Positions 1-9,387 of a stretch of 64,000 nucleotides of DNA are shown here, piece by piece (position 1 is the first letter of the stretch; every line of letters starts with the position of its first letter). The position numbers and the translations under genes were made by a program. The stretch lies in assembly GCA_013912105.1 (NCBI GenBank), contig JACERY010000003.1, positions 1 through 64,000 of the forward strand, written 5' to 3'. The notes under the pieces were generated by a model. That model saw only the letters and a list, made by a program, of their open reading frames with translations, ran no database searches and was not told the DNA's origin. The stretch comes from Acidimicrobiales bacterium. Its GTDB lineage: Bacteria; Actinomycetota; Acidimicrobiia; Acidimicrobiales; UBA8592.

Positions 1-996
1 ACTGAAAAGAATTCTAAATATTGGGCGATGGTATTATTTGCGCTATTAACTCGATCAGACCTAGGGCTATTGATAGCTGGATTGGGTTTCCTTTGGATCC
101 TAGAAGGACGAAAGAAACTTGGCTACCAGACTCTTGCCTTAGGCTTCTCATGGTCAACAATCTTTATTCTTGGTGTACAGCCTCTCTATAAAGGAGGAGT
201 ATTTCCGCATGTTGGAGCGTTTTCTGACTATGGATCCGGAAACCCGTTTTCTGTTCTGTGGGGAATGATTATCAATCCCTTGACATTTATCGCTGAACTT
301 TATTCAGAAGCTAATTTTGATTCAGCGGTAGCCTTGTTGGCGCCAGTGCTCTTTCTCCCAATGGTGGCTCCAAGATACCTTTTGCCTTGTTTGCCACTTT
401 TTGCCCTCTACTTGACCGCAGATGTTCCAACAGGAGAATTTGCGGAAGCAGGACAACGGGTTCCCGTAATAGTGTGCATGTTTGTCGCATTAATCTTTGC
501 TGTAAGGAAAACTGGCCGAGTAATTGTTCAAAGAGTGAATGTAGATCGTACTGTTCTCGGCGCTCTTCTTATAACTGCAGCAGTATTTTTCACAGCAAAC
601 TCGCCATCATCATTTTATGAAGACCCTTGGGCCTGGGGAAGGCGCCAGCCAGTAGATGTCGCAAGACTAGAAATTGCTGAATTAATTCCAGATGATGCAG
701 TCGTAAGATCCTCCCCTAAGCTCTTACCTCTCCTTACGGAAAGAGTTGCTTTATGGGAATTTTCTCTTCCCGAACAATACGATGACCGACTAGGTAGCGA
801 AGCAGTAAGAAACGTGAATTGGTTTATATTTGATAGGAGCGAGATTCCTATCGGATGGACAGGTGTAGATATTCTCGATTTCCAAGCTGATCTGAAAATA
901 AGTCAGCGTTTCGTTCAAGTGTACGAAAGTGCTGGGGTCGAAGTTTATGTAACGCCCCAAGAAGCATTATCTCTAGGTTTAGAAGCAATCAAGTAA
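1..996 (+). CDS. DUF2079-type membrane protein, C-terminal part
   Basis: The reading frame is open from the first base of the window, so the gene starts upstream and only its last ~331 residues are seen. Several hydrophobic segments occupy the first two thirds, followed by a soluble C-terminal domain of about 130 residues. The layout and the phrase LLTRSDLGLL near the start resemble DUF2079 integral membrane proteins, which are polytopic and have no firmly assigned reaction. The family call comes from pattern memory, so it is moderate. The 3' end overlaps the convergent HIT gene by 8 bp. Confidence 0.55.
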   Translation, partial: TEKNSKYWAMVLFALLTRSDLGLLIAGLGFLWILEGRKKLGYQTLALGFSWSTIFILGVQPLYKGGVFPHVGAFSDYGSGNPFSVLWGMIINPLTFIAELYSEANFDSAVALLAPVLFLPMVAPRYLLPCLPLFALYLTADVPTGEFAEAGQRVPVIVCMFVALIFAVRKTGRVIVQRVNVDRTVLGALLITAAVFFTANSPSSFYEDPWAWGRRQPVDVARLEIAELIPDDAVVRSSPKLLPLLTERVALWEFSLPEQYDDRLGSEAVRNVNWFIFDRSEIPIGWTGVDILDFQADLKISQRFVQVYESAGVEVYVTPQEALSLGLEAIK

Positions 997-1420
997 ATGA
1001 ATTGACGACTTGTTCGTAATTCATTGCATCTAAAAACTTCCTAAGAAGTTTGGCGTTAGTTGATAGTTCTTGTTGGTCCACAATTTCAGGGTTTGCTGTA
1101 AATTCTAAATCTTTCATTGTCCAGATAGGTAGCACATGGAGATGGGTATGCGGTACTTCAAATCCCGCTATCATCTGGCCGATCCTTAAGGGTTGCCAAA
1201 CTTGCATCTGTGCTTTACCAATTATCGAAGCAACAAAAAATAAATGTTTATTTGTATCAGTCGGTAAATCCAACCAATGGTCTGTTTCTTCAATCGGTAC
1301 AACTAAAGTGTGGCCTGCGGTTAAGGGATTTATTGATAAGAATGCTACGCATAATTCATCTCTCCAAATCGCATGGCTGGGTAGTTCACCTTTGATGATA
1401 GATGTAAAAACAGATGGCAT
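989..1420 (-). CDS. HIT family protein
   Basis: A 143-residue histidine-triad protein. The diagnostic HxHxH motif is present as HTHLHVLP near residue 92, and the N-terminal part has the usual INPLTAGHTLVVP signature of the fold. HIT proteins are nucleotide hydrolases or transferases that act on AMP- or ADP-linked substrates in the cytoplasm; the true substrate cannot be read from sequence. It is divergent from pgsA with a short 45-bp spacer and converges with the DUF2079 gene. In other actinobacteria a HIT gene also lies beside a CDP-alcohol phosphatidyltransferase, so the position is conserved. Confidence 0.85.
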   Translation of the reverse strand: MPSVFTSIIKGELPSHAIWRDELCVAFLSINPLTAGHTLVVPIEETDHWLDLPTDTNKHLFFVASIIGKAQMQVWQPLRIGQMIAGFEVPHTHLHVLPIWTMKDLEFTANPEIVDQQELSTNAKLLRKFLDAMNYEQVVNSFT

Positions 1421-1453
1421 AAGTAATTCTTTCTAAAGTAGTAAACATAAGCG

Positions 1454-1459
1454 TATGCT
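1454..1459 (+). promoter_or_regulatory. -10 element, leaderless pgsA
   Basis: TATGCT sits exactly 6 nt before the ATG of pgsA, with no Shine-Dalgarno sequence. This fits a transcript beginning at the start codon. The -35 region is weak (TTCTAA). Confidence 0.55.
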
Positions 1460-1465
1460 AACTAC

Positions 1466-2071
1466 ATGAATGATTCTGGTATTTCTGTGGATAGATGGAG
1501 AGATAATTACGCTACTGTTCCTAATCTCATCTCGGTTCTTCGTCTATGTGCTGTGCCAGTGTTTGTTTGGCTTCTGCTTTCTAAAGATAATGCATTAGGT
1601 GCAGCAATTTTGCTCAGCATATTGGGAGCGACTGATTGGATAGACGGGTGGGTCGCAAGACGGTTTGATCAGGTGTCTGAACTCGGAAAAATATTAGATC
1701 CGACGGCTGACCGTATTATGTTCTTAGTAGCAGTATTCTCTATGCTTATTGATGGTTCTGTTCCTATTTGGTTCGGAATTCTTACATTATTTCGTGAGGG
1801 AGTAGTTGCAATAGCTGCTTTAATTCTAGGTGGATTAGGTGCTCGAGCGCTAACAGTTACTTGGGTAGGGAAAACGAGTAGTTTCGGACTGATGTTTGCT
1901 TTTCCGTTATTCCTATTTGCAGAAGCTACTCAAGGAAATCAATCTAATGTTTATGAGCTCTTAGCTTATGTGATTGGTATTCCATCTCTTGTATTGCATT
2001 TTATAGCAGCTTTTGGCTATATTCCTCTAGCAAAAAATGCATTACAGGAACACCGGCAGCAGATGCTCTAA
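1466..2071 (+). CDS. pgsA: CDP-alcohol phosphatidyltransferase (PgsA-like)
   Basis: A 201-residue membrane enzyme that joins a CDP-diacylglycerol to an alcohol, most likely glycerol 3-phosphate for phosphatidylglycerol phosphate synthesis. The complete family motif D-x2-D-G-x2-A-R-x8-G-x3-D-x3-D is present at residues 57-82 (D57, D60, G61, A64, R65, G74, D78, D82), so it should be active. Five or six hydrophobic helices follow the usual pattern. It heads the pgsA-gcvH-garA-ftsR block, as in M. tuberculosis where pgsA2 lies a few genes before gcvH. Glycerol phosphate versus another alcohol as acceptor is an inference from context. Confidence 0.85.
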   Translation: MNDSGISVDRWRDNYATVPNLISVLRLCAVPVFVWLLLSKDNALGAAILLSILGATDWIDGWVARRFDQVSELGKILDPTADRIMFLVAVFSMLIDGSVPIWFGILTLFREGVVAIAALILGGLGARALTVTWVGKTSSFGLMFAFPLFLFAEATQGNQSNVYELLAYVIGIPSLVLHFIAAFGYIPLAKNALQEHRQQML

Positions 2072-2100
2072 AGGTATAGCGCTAACTAGCTCTAATGATG

Positions 2101-2106
2101 TAGAGT
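2101..2106 (+). promoter_or_regulatory. -10 element, leaderless gcvH
   Basis: TAGAGT lies exactly 6 nt before the gcvH ATG with no ribosome binding site between. Same geometry as the other leaderless starts in this window. Confidence 0.45.
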
Positions 2107-2112
2107 CTGAAT

Positions 2113-2493
2113 ATGAACGTTCCTGAAAATCTTATGTATACCAACGACCATGAATGGATTCTCTTGGACGGAAGTAAAGGAAAAATAGGAATTACTGATT
2201 ACGCTCAAGATGCCTTAGGTGATGTCGTTTTTGTTGATACGCCTTCTCTTGGAGAGTTAGTTGCGAGCGGCCAGACTGTATCTGAGGTAGAATCTACAAA
2301 ATCAGTTTCTGATATTTACGCTCCTCTGGCGGGAAAAATTATCGAAATAAACGCCGAACTAGACGATTCTCCAGAACTTTTAAATGATGACCCATACGGT
2401 GATGGATGGATATTCGTGATTGAGTTTAACGATGCGACGGCAGTTCAGGATCTATTGAGTCCACAAAAGTATCGAGAATTGATAGAAGGGTAA
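2113..2493 (+). CDS. gcvH: Glycine cleavage system H protein
   Basis: A 126-residue lipoyl carrier that shuttles the aminomethyl group between GcvP, GcvT and lipoamide dehydrogenase. The lipoylation site is K63 in the motif EVESTKSVSD, and the N terminus (YTNDHEWI) and C-terminal region (LLNDDPYGDGWI) are typical. Length matches the family. It is followed 2 bp later by the FHA gene, probably in one transcript. gcvT lies 2.2 kb downstream on the same strand and gcvP is on the other strand at 10.2-13.1 kb, so the system is complete apart from the shared lipoamide dehydrogenase, which is not evident here. Confidence 0.97.
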   Translation: MNVPENLMYTNDHEWILLDGSKGKIGITDYAQDALGDVVFVDTPSLGELVASGQTVSEVESTKSVSDIYAPLAGKIIEINAELDDSPELLNDDPYGDGWIFVIEFNDATAVQDLLSPQKYRELIEG

Positions 2494-2495
2494 TC

Positions 2496-2879
2496 ATGGA
2501 CAATGACATTGAGGAGGAAGAACCAACAGAAACGTTGATAGTTGACGAGATCTCAAAGGCGCAAACTGAGTCGGATATGGGTTCGGCTGGTTTTGTAGCT
2601 ACCGATGGTCCTATCGCAGGGGCTAAATATATTCTTTCAAATGGCATTTCTTCGTTGGGAAGGCATCCTAATAGTGACCTATTTTTTAATGACATCACCG
2701 TTTCAAGGAGACACGCCGAAATTGAGTTAACTAGCAATATTGCTCGTGTTAGTGATGTTGGCTCGCTAAATGGTACTTACCTAAACCGAAGGCAAATAGA
2801 AAATCAGGAGAGACTTGTGCCGGGGGATGTTTTGCAAATTGGTAAGTTCCGACTGGTTTATTTCCAAGAAAGCAACTAG
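2496..2879 (+). CDS. garA: FHA-domain regulator, GarA-like
   Basis: A 127-residue protein with a forkhead-associated domain in the C-terminal two thirds. The phosphothreonine-binding residues are intact: GRHPNSD, SRRHAEI and GSLNGTYLN. The N-terminal tail is acidic and carries EPTETLIVDE, at the place where mycobacterial GarA has its kinase-target ETTS motif. In mycobacteria, unphosphorylated GarA binds and controls 2-oxoglutarate and glutamate enzymes, and phosphorylation by PknB or PknG switches it off by intramolecular binding. The location between gcvH and a ftsR-like merR is identical to Rv1826-Rv1828, which supports orthology. The tail has two Thr separated by Glu instead of the adjacent pair. 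Confidence 0.8.
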   Translation: MDNDIEEEEPTETLIVDEISKAQTESDMGSAGFVATDGPIAGAKYILSNGISSLGRHPNSDLFFNDITVSRRHAEIELTSNIARVSDVGSLNGTYLNRRQIENQERLVPGDVLQIGKFRLVYFQESN

Positions 2880-3556
2880 TGGAATCCTCGGCTTATTATT
2901 CAATTGGTCGAGTTGTGGATACTCTAAAAGATGAATTTCCGGATATTTCTATTTCAAAATTACGATATCTAGAAAGTAAAGGACTTATAACTCCGGAACG
3001 TTCATCTTCTGGTTACCGAAAGTATGGGGATAAAGATGTAAACCAGCTACGTTGGGTTTTAAAAATGCAGAGAGAACATTTCCTGCCTTTAACAGTGATT
3101 CGAGAGCGCTTGGGAAATGCTAATCAGAAAAGTGAGTCCGCTTCTCTCCAATTACCGCAGATAAATCCTGCAAACCCACCAGACGAAACTCTCGAATTCA
3201 CTAAGGAAGAACTTATTAAAAGAACAGGAGTCAGTGAAACGCTATTTACCGAACTAGAGCAATATGGCCTACTTCCAAAGCGGAACTATCGAACTGGAGA
3301 AACATACAATGCTGATGACCTATTCGTGACTCAAATAATTTTAAGGTTTCTGGCCTATGGAATTGAACCAAGGCATTTACGTTATGTGAAGCGCTCAACT
3401 GACTCTGAAGCCGCTCTGATAGACCAACGTTTGACTGGGCTTGATGATAGCGAAGCGGGTCGTGCAGTAACAGAATTGGCAAAATTGGGAAATGATTTAA
3501 AGAGCTTAATGCTTCGAAGGCTAATTCATGAGGCAACTCCTTTTACTCTGAATTGA
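2879..3556 (+). CDS. ftsR: MerR-family regulator, FtsR-like
   Basis: A 225-residue regulator whose N-terminal MerR winged helix-turn-helix (YYSIGRVVDTLKDEFPDISISKLRYLESKGLI) is clear. The rest is a non-standard MerR effector or dimer region of about 150 residues, as in the Rv1828 family. The orthologous protein in Corynebacterium, FtsR, activates ftsZ; that function here is inferred from synteny and length. The start is GTG, overlapping the stop of garA as TAGTG, so the two are translationally coupled. Confidence 0.75.
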   Translation: MESSAYYSIGRVVDTLKDEFPDISISKLRYLESKGLITPERSSSGYRKYGDKDVNQLRWVLKMQREHFLPLTVIRERLGNANQKSESASLQLPQINPANPPDETLEFTKEELIKRTGVSETLFTELEQYGLLPKRNYRTGETYNADDLFVTQIILRFLAYGIEPRHLRYVKRSTDSEAALIDQRLTGLDDSEAGRAVTELAKLGNDLKSLMLRRLIHEATPFTLN

Positions 3557-3583
3557 AGGGGAGTAATTTTAAGGAAAACCAGT

Positions 3584-3589
3584 TATGTT
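3584..3589 (+). promoter_or_regulatory. -10 element, leaderless DUF151 gene
   Basis: TATGTT is 6 nt before the ATG at 3596. No Shine-Dalgarno site lies in between. Confidence 0.5.
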
Positions 3590-3595
3590 CTAACT

Positions 3596-4087
3596 ATGAT
3601 TGAAATGGAACTTGTTGGTGTCCGAGTTGAACTTCCTGGACCTACTCCCATTGTTCTCCTCAAAGAAAACAACGAACGGGGATTATTGCTCCCTATATTT
3701 ATTGGCCGCAGCGAAGCAAATGCTATTGATATGGCATTGCGAGACCAAGAGCCACCACGACCATTAACTCACGACTTGTTTAAGATTACTTTAGATCAGC
3801 TGGAAGCCGAACTTACGAAAGTGGTCGTAACAGAAATAAGCGATAAGACTTTCTTCGCAGAACTGCATTTAGCAACTAAAAACGGAGATTTGCAAATAAG
3901 TAGCCGTCCAAGTGATGCTATAGCTTTGGCAATGAGAATGCAGTCTCCCATCTATGTAGAAGAAGATGTATTAGATAAAGCTGGTTACATCCTAAAAGAT
4001 GAAGAAAGCTCTGAACCGGAGGATAATGTACTCTCTGAGTTCCGTGATTTTCTTGAAGAAGTAACACCAGATGACTTCATCTCATGA
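3596..4087 (+). CDS. Bifunctional nuclease family protein (DUF151)
   Basis: A 163-residue cytoplasmic protein of the DUF151/BFN family. Recognisable are the opening MIEMELVGVRVELPGP, the LLPIFIGRSEANAI segment, and SSRPSDAIALAMRMQSPIYV. Members are described as bifunctional nucleases in plants, and the bacterial role is poorly known. The order ftsR, DUF151, merR is the same as Rv1828-Rv1829-Rv1830, so a functional link with these regulators is likely but undefined. It appears to have its own leaderless promoter. Confidence 0.85.
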   Translation: MIEMELVGVRVELPGPTPIVLLKENNERGLLLPIFIGRSEANAIDMALRDQEPPRPLTHDLFKITLDQLEAELTKVVVTEISDKTFFAELHLATKNGDLQISSRPSDAIALAMRMQSPIYVEEDVLDKAGYILKDEESSEPEDNVLSEFRDFLEEVTPDDFIS

Positions 4088-4198
4088 TGAACAACTCCTA
4101 TGAATGTTGTGTATCTGTCGATTTCTCCTTACCCTAGTGGTAGTTACAACGGCGTAATTTCAAATTTGTGATTATATATCATTAAAGGAAGGCTGCTT

Positions 4199-4675
4199 AT
4201 GGACGCTATTAATATTGAAGAATCATTCTCGGGTACGAAGGTAACAGAGATTGTTGGCATATCGTATCGCCAACTTGACTACTGGACTAGAACAGAACTA
4301 GTCGTTCCTTCCATTGATAAAGGAGAAGGAAGCGGTAGACGGCGAAGATACTCGTATAAAGATCTTCTTGAATTAAGAGTTATCAAGAATTTGATTGATG
4401 GCGGTATTAAGGTTGAAAAAATACGAAAAATATTTGAATTTCTTAAAGATGGACTTGAAGAGGATGTTACGAAAGTAAATCTTGTTATCTCAGGGAATAA
4501 AACAGTACTTGTCCAAAGTGGAGATGAATTAGTTGATCTTCTGCAAAAGGGACAAGGAGTTCTAAATATTCTTCCTCTAGCAACTGTCAAAGAAGAGGTC
4601 GACTCAGCAATTATAGAACTCAGACCTCCGGAAGTAGAAGCTGGGATATCAACTCAAATTAAAACTGGAAGCTAA
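4199..4675 (+). CDS. MerR-family transcriptional regulator (Rv1830-like)
   Basis: A 158-residue protein with an N-terminal MerR DNA-binding domain: VTEIVGISYRQLDYWTRTELV, then the basic wing GSGRRRRYSYKDLLELRVIKNL. The remaining ~80 residues hold a helix (KVEKIRKIFEFL) and a short domain without an obvious ligand motif. It corresponds in position to Rv1830. The ATG is preceded by AAAGGAA at a proper distance. A 110-bp spacer separates it from the DUF151 gene and could hold a promoter. gcvT begins 9 bp after the stop, so it is probably cotranscribed with gcvT. Confidence 0.82.
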   Translation: MDAINIEESFSGTKVTEIVGISYRQLDYWTRTELVVPSIDKGEGSGRRRRYSYKDLLELRVIKNLIDGGIKVEKIRKIFEFLKDGLEEDVTKVNLVISGNKTVLVQSGDELVDLLQKGQGVLNILPLATVKEEVDSAIIELRPPEVEAGISTQIKTGS

Positions 4676-4684
4676 AATAAATTT

Positions 4685-5770
4685 GTGACTCAAGAACTCT
4701 TAGAATCACCTTTGCAAAGTTTACATGAACAATCTGGAGCAAAGTTTGCTGAGTTCGGTGGATGGAAGATGCCTCTTTCATACTCAGAGGGAACAATTGC
4801 AGAGCATCATGAATGTCGATCTGGCTGCGCTATTTTTGATGTATCTCATCTAGGTAGCGTGCGGGTTAAAGGGCCTGAAGCGCTTTCAGCAATTCAACGC
4901 ACATTCAGTAATGATCTTCAGAGAATCACTCCAGGGAAAGCACAATATAGCCACTTATTAAATAGTAACGGGGGAGTGTTGGACGATGTAATCATTTGGT
5001 GGATTTCAGGGGACAAATTTGAGATTATGCCAAATGCATCTAACACAAAGCGTGTTATTGCAGCTCTGAAGAAATCTTCAAATACTGTCGAAATCCACGA
5101 AACAACATATGAGCGTGCAGTTATTGCATTACAAGGTCCAAAAGCTCGTGAAATTCTTTCAAATATTTCAAGAGAAGCATCGTTAGTACAAGGGTTCTGC
5201 GTAGAAAAGGTTAACGTAACTGGCTCATATATTATCGTTGCAGGGACCGGATATACCGGTGAGGATGGATTCGAATTAAGTGCTCCATTGGAAACTGCTG
5301 CTGATTTATGGGAAAAGCTGGTTGAATCGGGAGCAAACCCTTCTGGATTAGGTGCCCGCGATACTCTGCGTCTTGAGGCTGGACTTCCGCTTCATGGTAA
5401 TGAGTTAAGCCCTGAGATAACACCCATTGAAGCTAACTTGCATTGGGTAGTATCAAAAACTAAGAAGGATTACCCGGGGAGAGAAGCAATTGCAAGGCAG
5501 TTAGAAAATGGAATTAAGCAGAAACTTTTTGGCCTTGCGACTGTTGGACGACGTCCTCCGAGATCAGGGCAAAAGGTTTTTCATAAGGGCAGAGAAATAG
5601 GGATAATTACCAGTGGAAACTTTTCCCCCACTCTAGAGCATGGGATAGCGATGGCGTTACTGCCCACTGCATACTTAATTGGCGACGAAGTGCTTATATC
5701 TGGAAGAAAAGAAATGATAGAAGCAACTATCGTTTCGCTACCATTTTATAAGCGTGACACTTTGCTATAA
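4685..5770 (+). CDS. gcvT: Aminomethyltransferase (glycine cleavage T protein)
   Basis: A 361-residue folate-dependent enzyme that takes the aminomethyl group from GcvH and forms 5,10-methylene-tetrahydrofolate and ammonia. Typical segments are [37 protein letters not shown] (with the catalytic Asp) and the C-terminal beta-barrel region ([19 protein letters not shown]). Length matches the family. It starts with GTG just after the MerR gene and its last 6 bp overlap the convergent aroC. Placement behind a MerR regulator rather than beside gcvP is unusual and may allow separate control. Confidence 0.95.
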   Translation: MTQELLESPLQSLHEQSGAKFAEFGGWKMPLSYSEGTIAEHHECRSGCAIFDVSHLGSVRVKGPEALSAIQRTFSNDLQRITPGKAQYSHLLNSNGGVLDDVIIWWISGDKFEIMPNASNTKRVIAALKKSSNTVEIHETTYERAVIALQGPKAREILSNISREASLVQGFCVEKVNVTGSYIIVAGTGYTGEDGFELSAPLETAADLWEKLVESGANPSGLGARDTLRLEAGLPLHGNELSPEITPIEANLHWVVSKTKKDYPGREAIARQLENGIKQKLFGLATVGRRPPRSGQKVFHKGREIGIITSGNFSPTLEHGIAMALLPTAYLIGDEVLISGRKEMIEATIVSLPFYKRDTLL

Positions 5771-6850
5771 ATAATCAACTGCTGCTTGACGAAGCAACGC
5801 ATCTGCTAAGACGAGGCACGCCATAGCTTCAACCATTGGGACCGCTCGGGGGAGAACGCAAGGATCGTGTCTTCCTTTCGCTTTGATGTCTACCTCATGG
5901 CCATCGGTACTAACAGTCTTTTGGGCAGAAGAAATTGTTGCAGTAGGTTTGAAAGCGACACGAAAATTGATATTTTCGCCATTAGAAATTCCTCCTTGGA
6001 TACCACCGGAATGGTTTGTCAACGTATGGATTTTGCCCTCTGAATCTTTTCTGAATGCATCGTTGTGTTCTCTGCCAGTCATAGCAACGCCCTTAAATCC
6101 GCTTCCTACATCAAACCCCTTTGACGCAGGAAGACTCATCATGCTTTTTGCTAACTCAGCTTCTAGCTTTGAGAACACAGGGTCACCTAAGCCAGTCGGA
6201 ACATTTGTAATGCGGCATTGAACTAGGCCGCCTAAGCTATCTCCGTCCTTTCGGGCTTCTTCAATAGATTTCGTAATTTCTTTAGCTGCATTGGGGTCTG
6301 GACATCTTGTTGGGTCAGACTCAACATCGTCCAATGAAATTTCATCTATGTTGCATTGAGCGTCGATTCCATGCACTTGCTGAACCCACGCAAGTATTTC
6401 AATGCCAGCGACATGGTTAAGAAGCTTCCTTGCGATAGCGCCAGCAGCGACCCTACCAATAGTTTCTCTAGCACTGGATCGCCCGCCTCCCTCATGAGCC
6501 CTAATGCCGTACTTTTGATCTGTCGTATAATCAGCGTGCGAAGGACGGTAGACAGTTTCTAGGTGATCATAAGCTCCGCTTATATGATCTTGATTCCGAA
6601 CGAGTAATGCTATTGGAGATCCGAGTGACAATCCATTCTTTAAACCACTCAAAATTTCAACAGTATCTTTTTCGTCACGCTGTGTCACAATTGAACTCTG
6701 ACCAGGACGGCGCCTATCGAGATCACTTTGGATTTCCTCCAAAGTGATCGGAAGCCGCGGTGGGCAGCCATCTATAACTACACCTACACCAGATCCGTGA
6801 GATTCACCGAAAGTTTGGATTTTGAATAGAGAACCATATGAACTGCTCAT
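5765..6850 (-). CDS. aroC: Chorismate synthase
   Basis: A 361-residue FMN-dependent enzyme of the shikimate pathway that converts EPSP to chorismate. The N-terminal [15 protein letters not shown], the [16 protein letters not shown] loop and the C-terminal [19 protein letters not shown] are all hallmark segments. An in-frame GTG exists 18 nt upstream at 6868, but I prefer the ATG at 6850. It gives the normal N terminus, and TATCAT is exactly 6 nt before it, pointing to a leaderless transcript. It stands alone on the minus strand between gcvT and mycothione reductase. Confidence 0.96.
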   Translation of the reverse strand: MSSSYGSLFKIQTFGESHGSGVGVVIDGCPPRLPITLEEIQSDLDRRRPGQSSIVTQRDEKDTVEILSGLKNGLSLGSPIALLVRNQDHISGAYDHLETVYRPSHADYTTDQKYGIRAHEGGGRSSARETIGRVAAGAIARKLLNHVAGIEILAWVQQVHGIDAQCNIDEISLDDVESDPTRCPDPNAAKEITKSIEEARKDGDSLGGLVQCRITNVPTGLGDPVFSKLEAELAKSMMSLPASKGFDVGSGFKGVAMTGREHNDAFRKDSEGKIHTLTNHSGGIQGGISNGENINFRVAFKPTATISSAQKTVSTDGHEVDIKAKGRHDPCVLPRAVPMVEAMACLVLADALLRQAAVDYL

Positions 6851-6856
6851 ATTGAA

Positions 6857-6862
6857 ATGATA
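6857..6862 (-). promoter_or_regulatory. -10 element, leaderless aroC
   Basis: On the minus strand TATCAT lies 6 nt before the ATG at 6850. If used, this excludes the upstream in-frame GTG as the start. Confidence 0.5.
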
Positions 6863-6921
6863 GATCACTTCTCAGCATTAACACTGTGCATTAAATAATG
6901 AAATTGGTATTTTTGACTAAT

Positions 6922-8298
6922 TTAATCTACGTCACATTCATGCATTGCTTTTATGAGAGCATTCTCAACTACTTCACTAAGGGCAGGGTGAACATACAGA
7001 AACCCTTGTGCGAGATCAGAAACTGTCTGATTGAACTTCATGCCTTGAATAAGTTGATGAATCAGTATTGATGCTTGGGGGCCAATGATATGTGCGCCTA
7101 GAAGTCTTCCCGACGAGGGATCGGCAATAATCTTACAAAACCCTGTTGTGTCTTCCATAGCCCACCCATACGCTACATTGCTAAATTCTTCTGTAACCAT
7201 GACATAATCCATCTTGTTCCGATCAAGAAATTGTTGTGTATGGCCAACTGATGCTATTTGAGGACTACTGAAAATCGCATGGGGGATTGGATCTAGATCA
7301 ATTTTTTTTAGATTCGAATTTACTATATTGTGCGAAACTATTTTCGCTTCTGCATTGGCAACATGTTTCAGCTGGTTTGGGTTAGTGACATCGCCTAAGG
7401 CCCAAATATGGCTAACGGATGTACGCATAAAGTCATCCGTAATAATATAGCCATCTTCAGTTTCAATATCTGTTGCCTTTATATTCAGAATTTCAAGATC
7501 TGGTATCCGACCCGTGGCAATTAGTAGAGCATCTACTTCAAGAGTAGATCGATCAGTATCCTCAATCTCACAAACTATAACTTCACCAGTACCTCTAACT
7601 TCTTTAATTCTTGACCCGAACCGGATATTTACTCTTTTGGAAAAGGTCTCCACAAATCTTGCTTGTATTGACGTATCTTCTTGTGAAAGTAATGAGTTTC
7701 CCCGAACGATCATCGTGACTTGTGAACCGAATGCGCTAAATACATGTGCAAGTTCGGCTGCGATATACCCTCCGCCTACTATCGCTAGATGCTTAGGTAA
7801 TTCTTCGATTCGCATAATTGAGTCAGATGTGTGGAAATCAATACTATCTAACCCAGCTATTACTGGAACGACAGGCGAGGCTCCAGTAGCGACGACAATC
7901 TGCTCGCCGTAAATTATTTCTCCGTTTACTCTAATTGTGTGGTTAGTGTCGAAGGAAGCTTCCCCTTTGTATACAGTCACGTTCGGCAACGTTTTCCTGT
8001 ATTCTTCTCCTCCGTTAGCTATAGGGTCAATGCGGCCAAAAATTCTGGATTGTATTTCCGTCCAATTTATTGTAGGTATGACTGTGCTTATCCCTAGTCT
8101 TTTACTTTCAGCAATTTCAGTGAGAACGTCAGCAGCGTAAATAAGCATTTTAGAAGGGATACAACCTCGGTTTAAACAAGCTCCGCCAAAGGTTCCCTTT
8201 TCAATTATAGCAATTTCAAGTTCATCAAATTCTGGGGTGATAATCGTGTTGCCTGAACCAGTTCCAATAATTATTAAGTCGTATTTTTGCACAGGCAC
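6922..8298 (-). CDS. mtr: Mycothione reductase
   Basis: A 458-residue FAD/NADPH disulfide reductase. The FAD-binding start IIIGTGSGNTI with GTGSGN is characteristic of mycothione reductases rather than lipoamide or glutathione reductases. The redox pair C41/C46 sits in GACLNRGCIPSK, the NADPH Rossmann motif is AIVGGGYIAAELA, and the C-terminal HPALSEVVENAL supplies the catalytic His-Glu pair. It would keep mycothiol, the actinobacterial low-molecular-weight thiol, reduced in the cytoplasm. GTG start. It is followed upstream by an SDR gene in the same direction with an 18-bp gap. A general pyridine nucleotide-disulfide reductase is the alternative. Confidence 0.82.
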   Translation of the reverse strand: MPVQKYDLIIIGTGSGNTIITPEFDELEIAIIEKGTFGGACLNRGCIPSKMLIYAADVLTEIAESKRLGISTVIPTINWTEIQSRIFGRIDPIANGGEEYRKTLPNVTVYKGEASFDTNHTIRVNGEIIYGEQIVVATGASPVVPVIAGLDSIDFHTSDSIMRIEELPKHLAIVGGGYIAAELAHVFSAFGSQVTMIVRGNSLLSQEDTSIQARFVETFSKRVNIRFGSRIKEVRGTGEVIVCEIEDTDRSTLEVDALLIATGRIPDLEILNIKATDIETEDGYIITDDFMRTSVSHIWALGDVTNPNQLKHVANAEAKIVSHNIVNSNLKKIDLDPIPHAIFSSPQIASVGHTQQFLDRNKMDYVMVTEEFSNVAYGWAMEDTTGFCKIIADPSSGRLLGAHIIGPQASILIHQLIQGMKFNQTVSDLAQGFLYVHPALSEVVENALIKAMHECDVD

Positions 8299-8316
8299 TC
8301 TTATGTTTTTCTAACT

Positions 8317-9180
8317 TCATTCATTAAGGTGTTCCTCAATAAGATTTGCACTGGGGTTAGGATTTCTGCCATTTTCAATATTGTCATGACGTTGACGAAG
8401 TGCATCAGAGAATGAGTCGTCAGTAAAAATATACAACTGCTTCGATTCAACTGCCTCGAAGACGAGTTCTGCGACAATTGATGGGTCTAAAGCTTGATCA
8501 TAAATTTCTTGAACAATCGCACGTCGAATATCATCTTCTTCATCAGAGGAGTTTAAAGGATTTCCCATTAAGCTTTCTGGCCTGTTGCGTTCGCTGTTTA
8601 AGATTTGTGTACGAACCAGTCCGGGGCATAGAACGCTAACGCCAACATTTGATTGTGCTTCGGCTAGCTCATAATAAAGAGTTTCTGCAATTGTGAGTAC
8701 AGCATGCTTTGAGGCGTTATAGGGCCCCATTCTTGGGTAGGACAAATGGCCAGCTATAGATGAAGTAATAACTATGTGTCCATTATCTTCTTGCTGCATG
8801 ATTGGCAGAAAAACGGATAATCCGTGTATCACCCCCCAGAGATTAACTGACAGAACCCATTGCCAATCAGCGATGGTAATTTCTCCCATTTCTCCACCAG
8901 CCCCAACACCAGCATTGAGGCATACAAGCGTAGGAGGCCCGAAAGTATTAATTGAATGATCTGCTAATGCCTGAACAGACTTCAAGTCTGAGACATCTGT
9001 TAAAACACTTAAGACGACAATATTGTCTGCTGTTAACTCGCTTGCGGTGGCTTCCAAAGCAGGTTCTTCAATATCGGCAATGACTATGTTATATCCTTTG
9101 TGCCCGTAATAGAAAGCGAGCGATTTCCCAATGCCGCTTGCTCCGCCAGTGATAATGACCGTCTTTGCCTTATTTTCCAT
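8317..9180 (-). CDS. SDR family oxidoreductase
   Basis: A 287-residue short-chain dehydrogenase. It has the TGxxxGIG cofactor motif (TGGASGIGKS), NAG (CLNAGVG), the catalytic Ser in ITSSIAG and Y-x3-K in PYNASKHAV. The acidic residue after the second strand (IADIEE) suggests NAD(H) preference. The substrate is unknown. The last ~40 residues form a hydrophilic tail. It probably shares a transcript with mycothione reductase. TAGAAA lies 6 nt before the ATG, an imperfect version of the leaderless signature. Confidence 0.85.
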   Translation of the reverse strand: MENKAKTVIITGGASGIGKSLAFYYGHKGYNIVIADIEEPALEATASELTADNIVVLSVLTDVSDLKSVQALADHSINTFGPPTLVCLNAGVGAGGEMGEITIADWQWVLSVNLWGVIHGLSVFLPIMQQEDNGHIVITSSIAGHLSYPRMGPYNASKHAVLTIAETLYYELAEAQSNVGVSVLCPGLVRTQILNSERNRPESLMGNPLNSSDEEDDIRRAIVQEIYDQALDPSIVAELVFEAVESKQLYIFTDDSFSDALRQRHDNIENGRNPNPSANLIEEHLNE

Positions 9181-9387
9181 AATAACTTTCTACCAGACGT
9201 GCACGCAGCAGACTAGCTAGAGAGTCTCATATTGGTATTTGAAGTGAATAAGAGAAATTTTTTTATATCACGTCATAGTATTTTTGTAATGATTCTGCAT
9301 ATGCGAGTTTAAAAAAAATTCGTATAGAGATAACTAAAGGAAGTCAGCGAAATTTTTTTCTTCGTTAAAGAGTAATAATTCCGCCAG

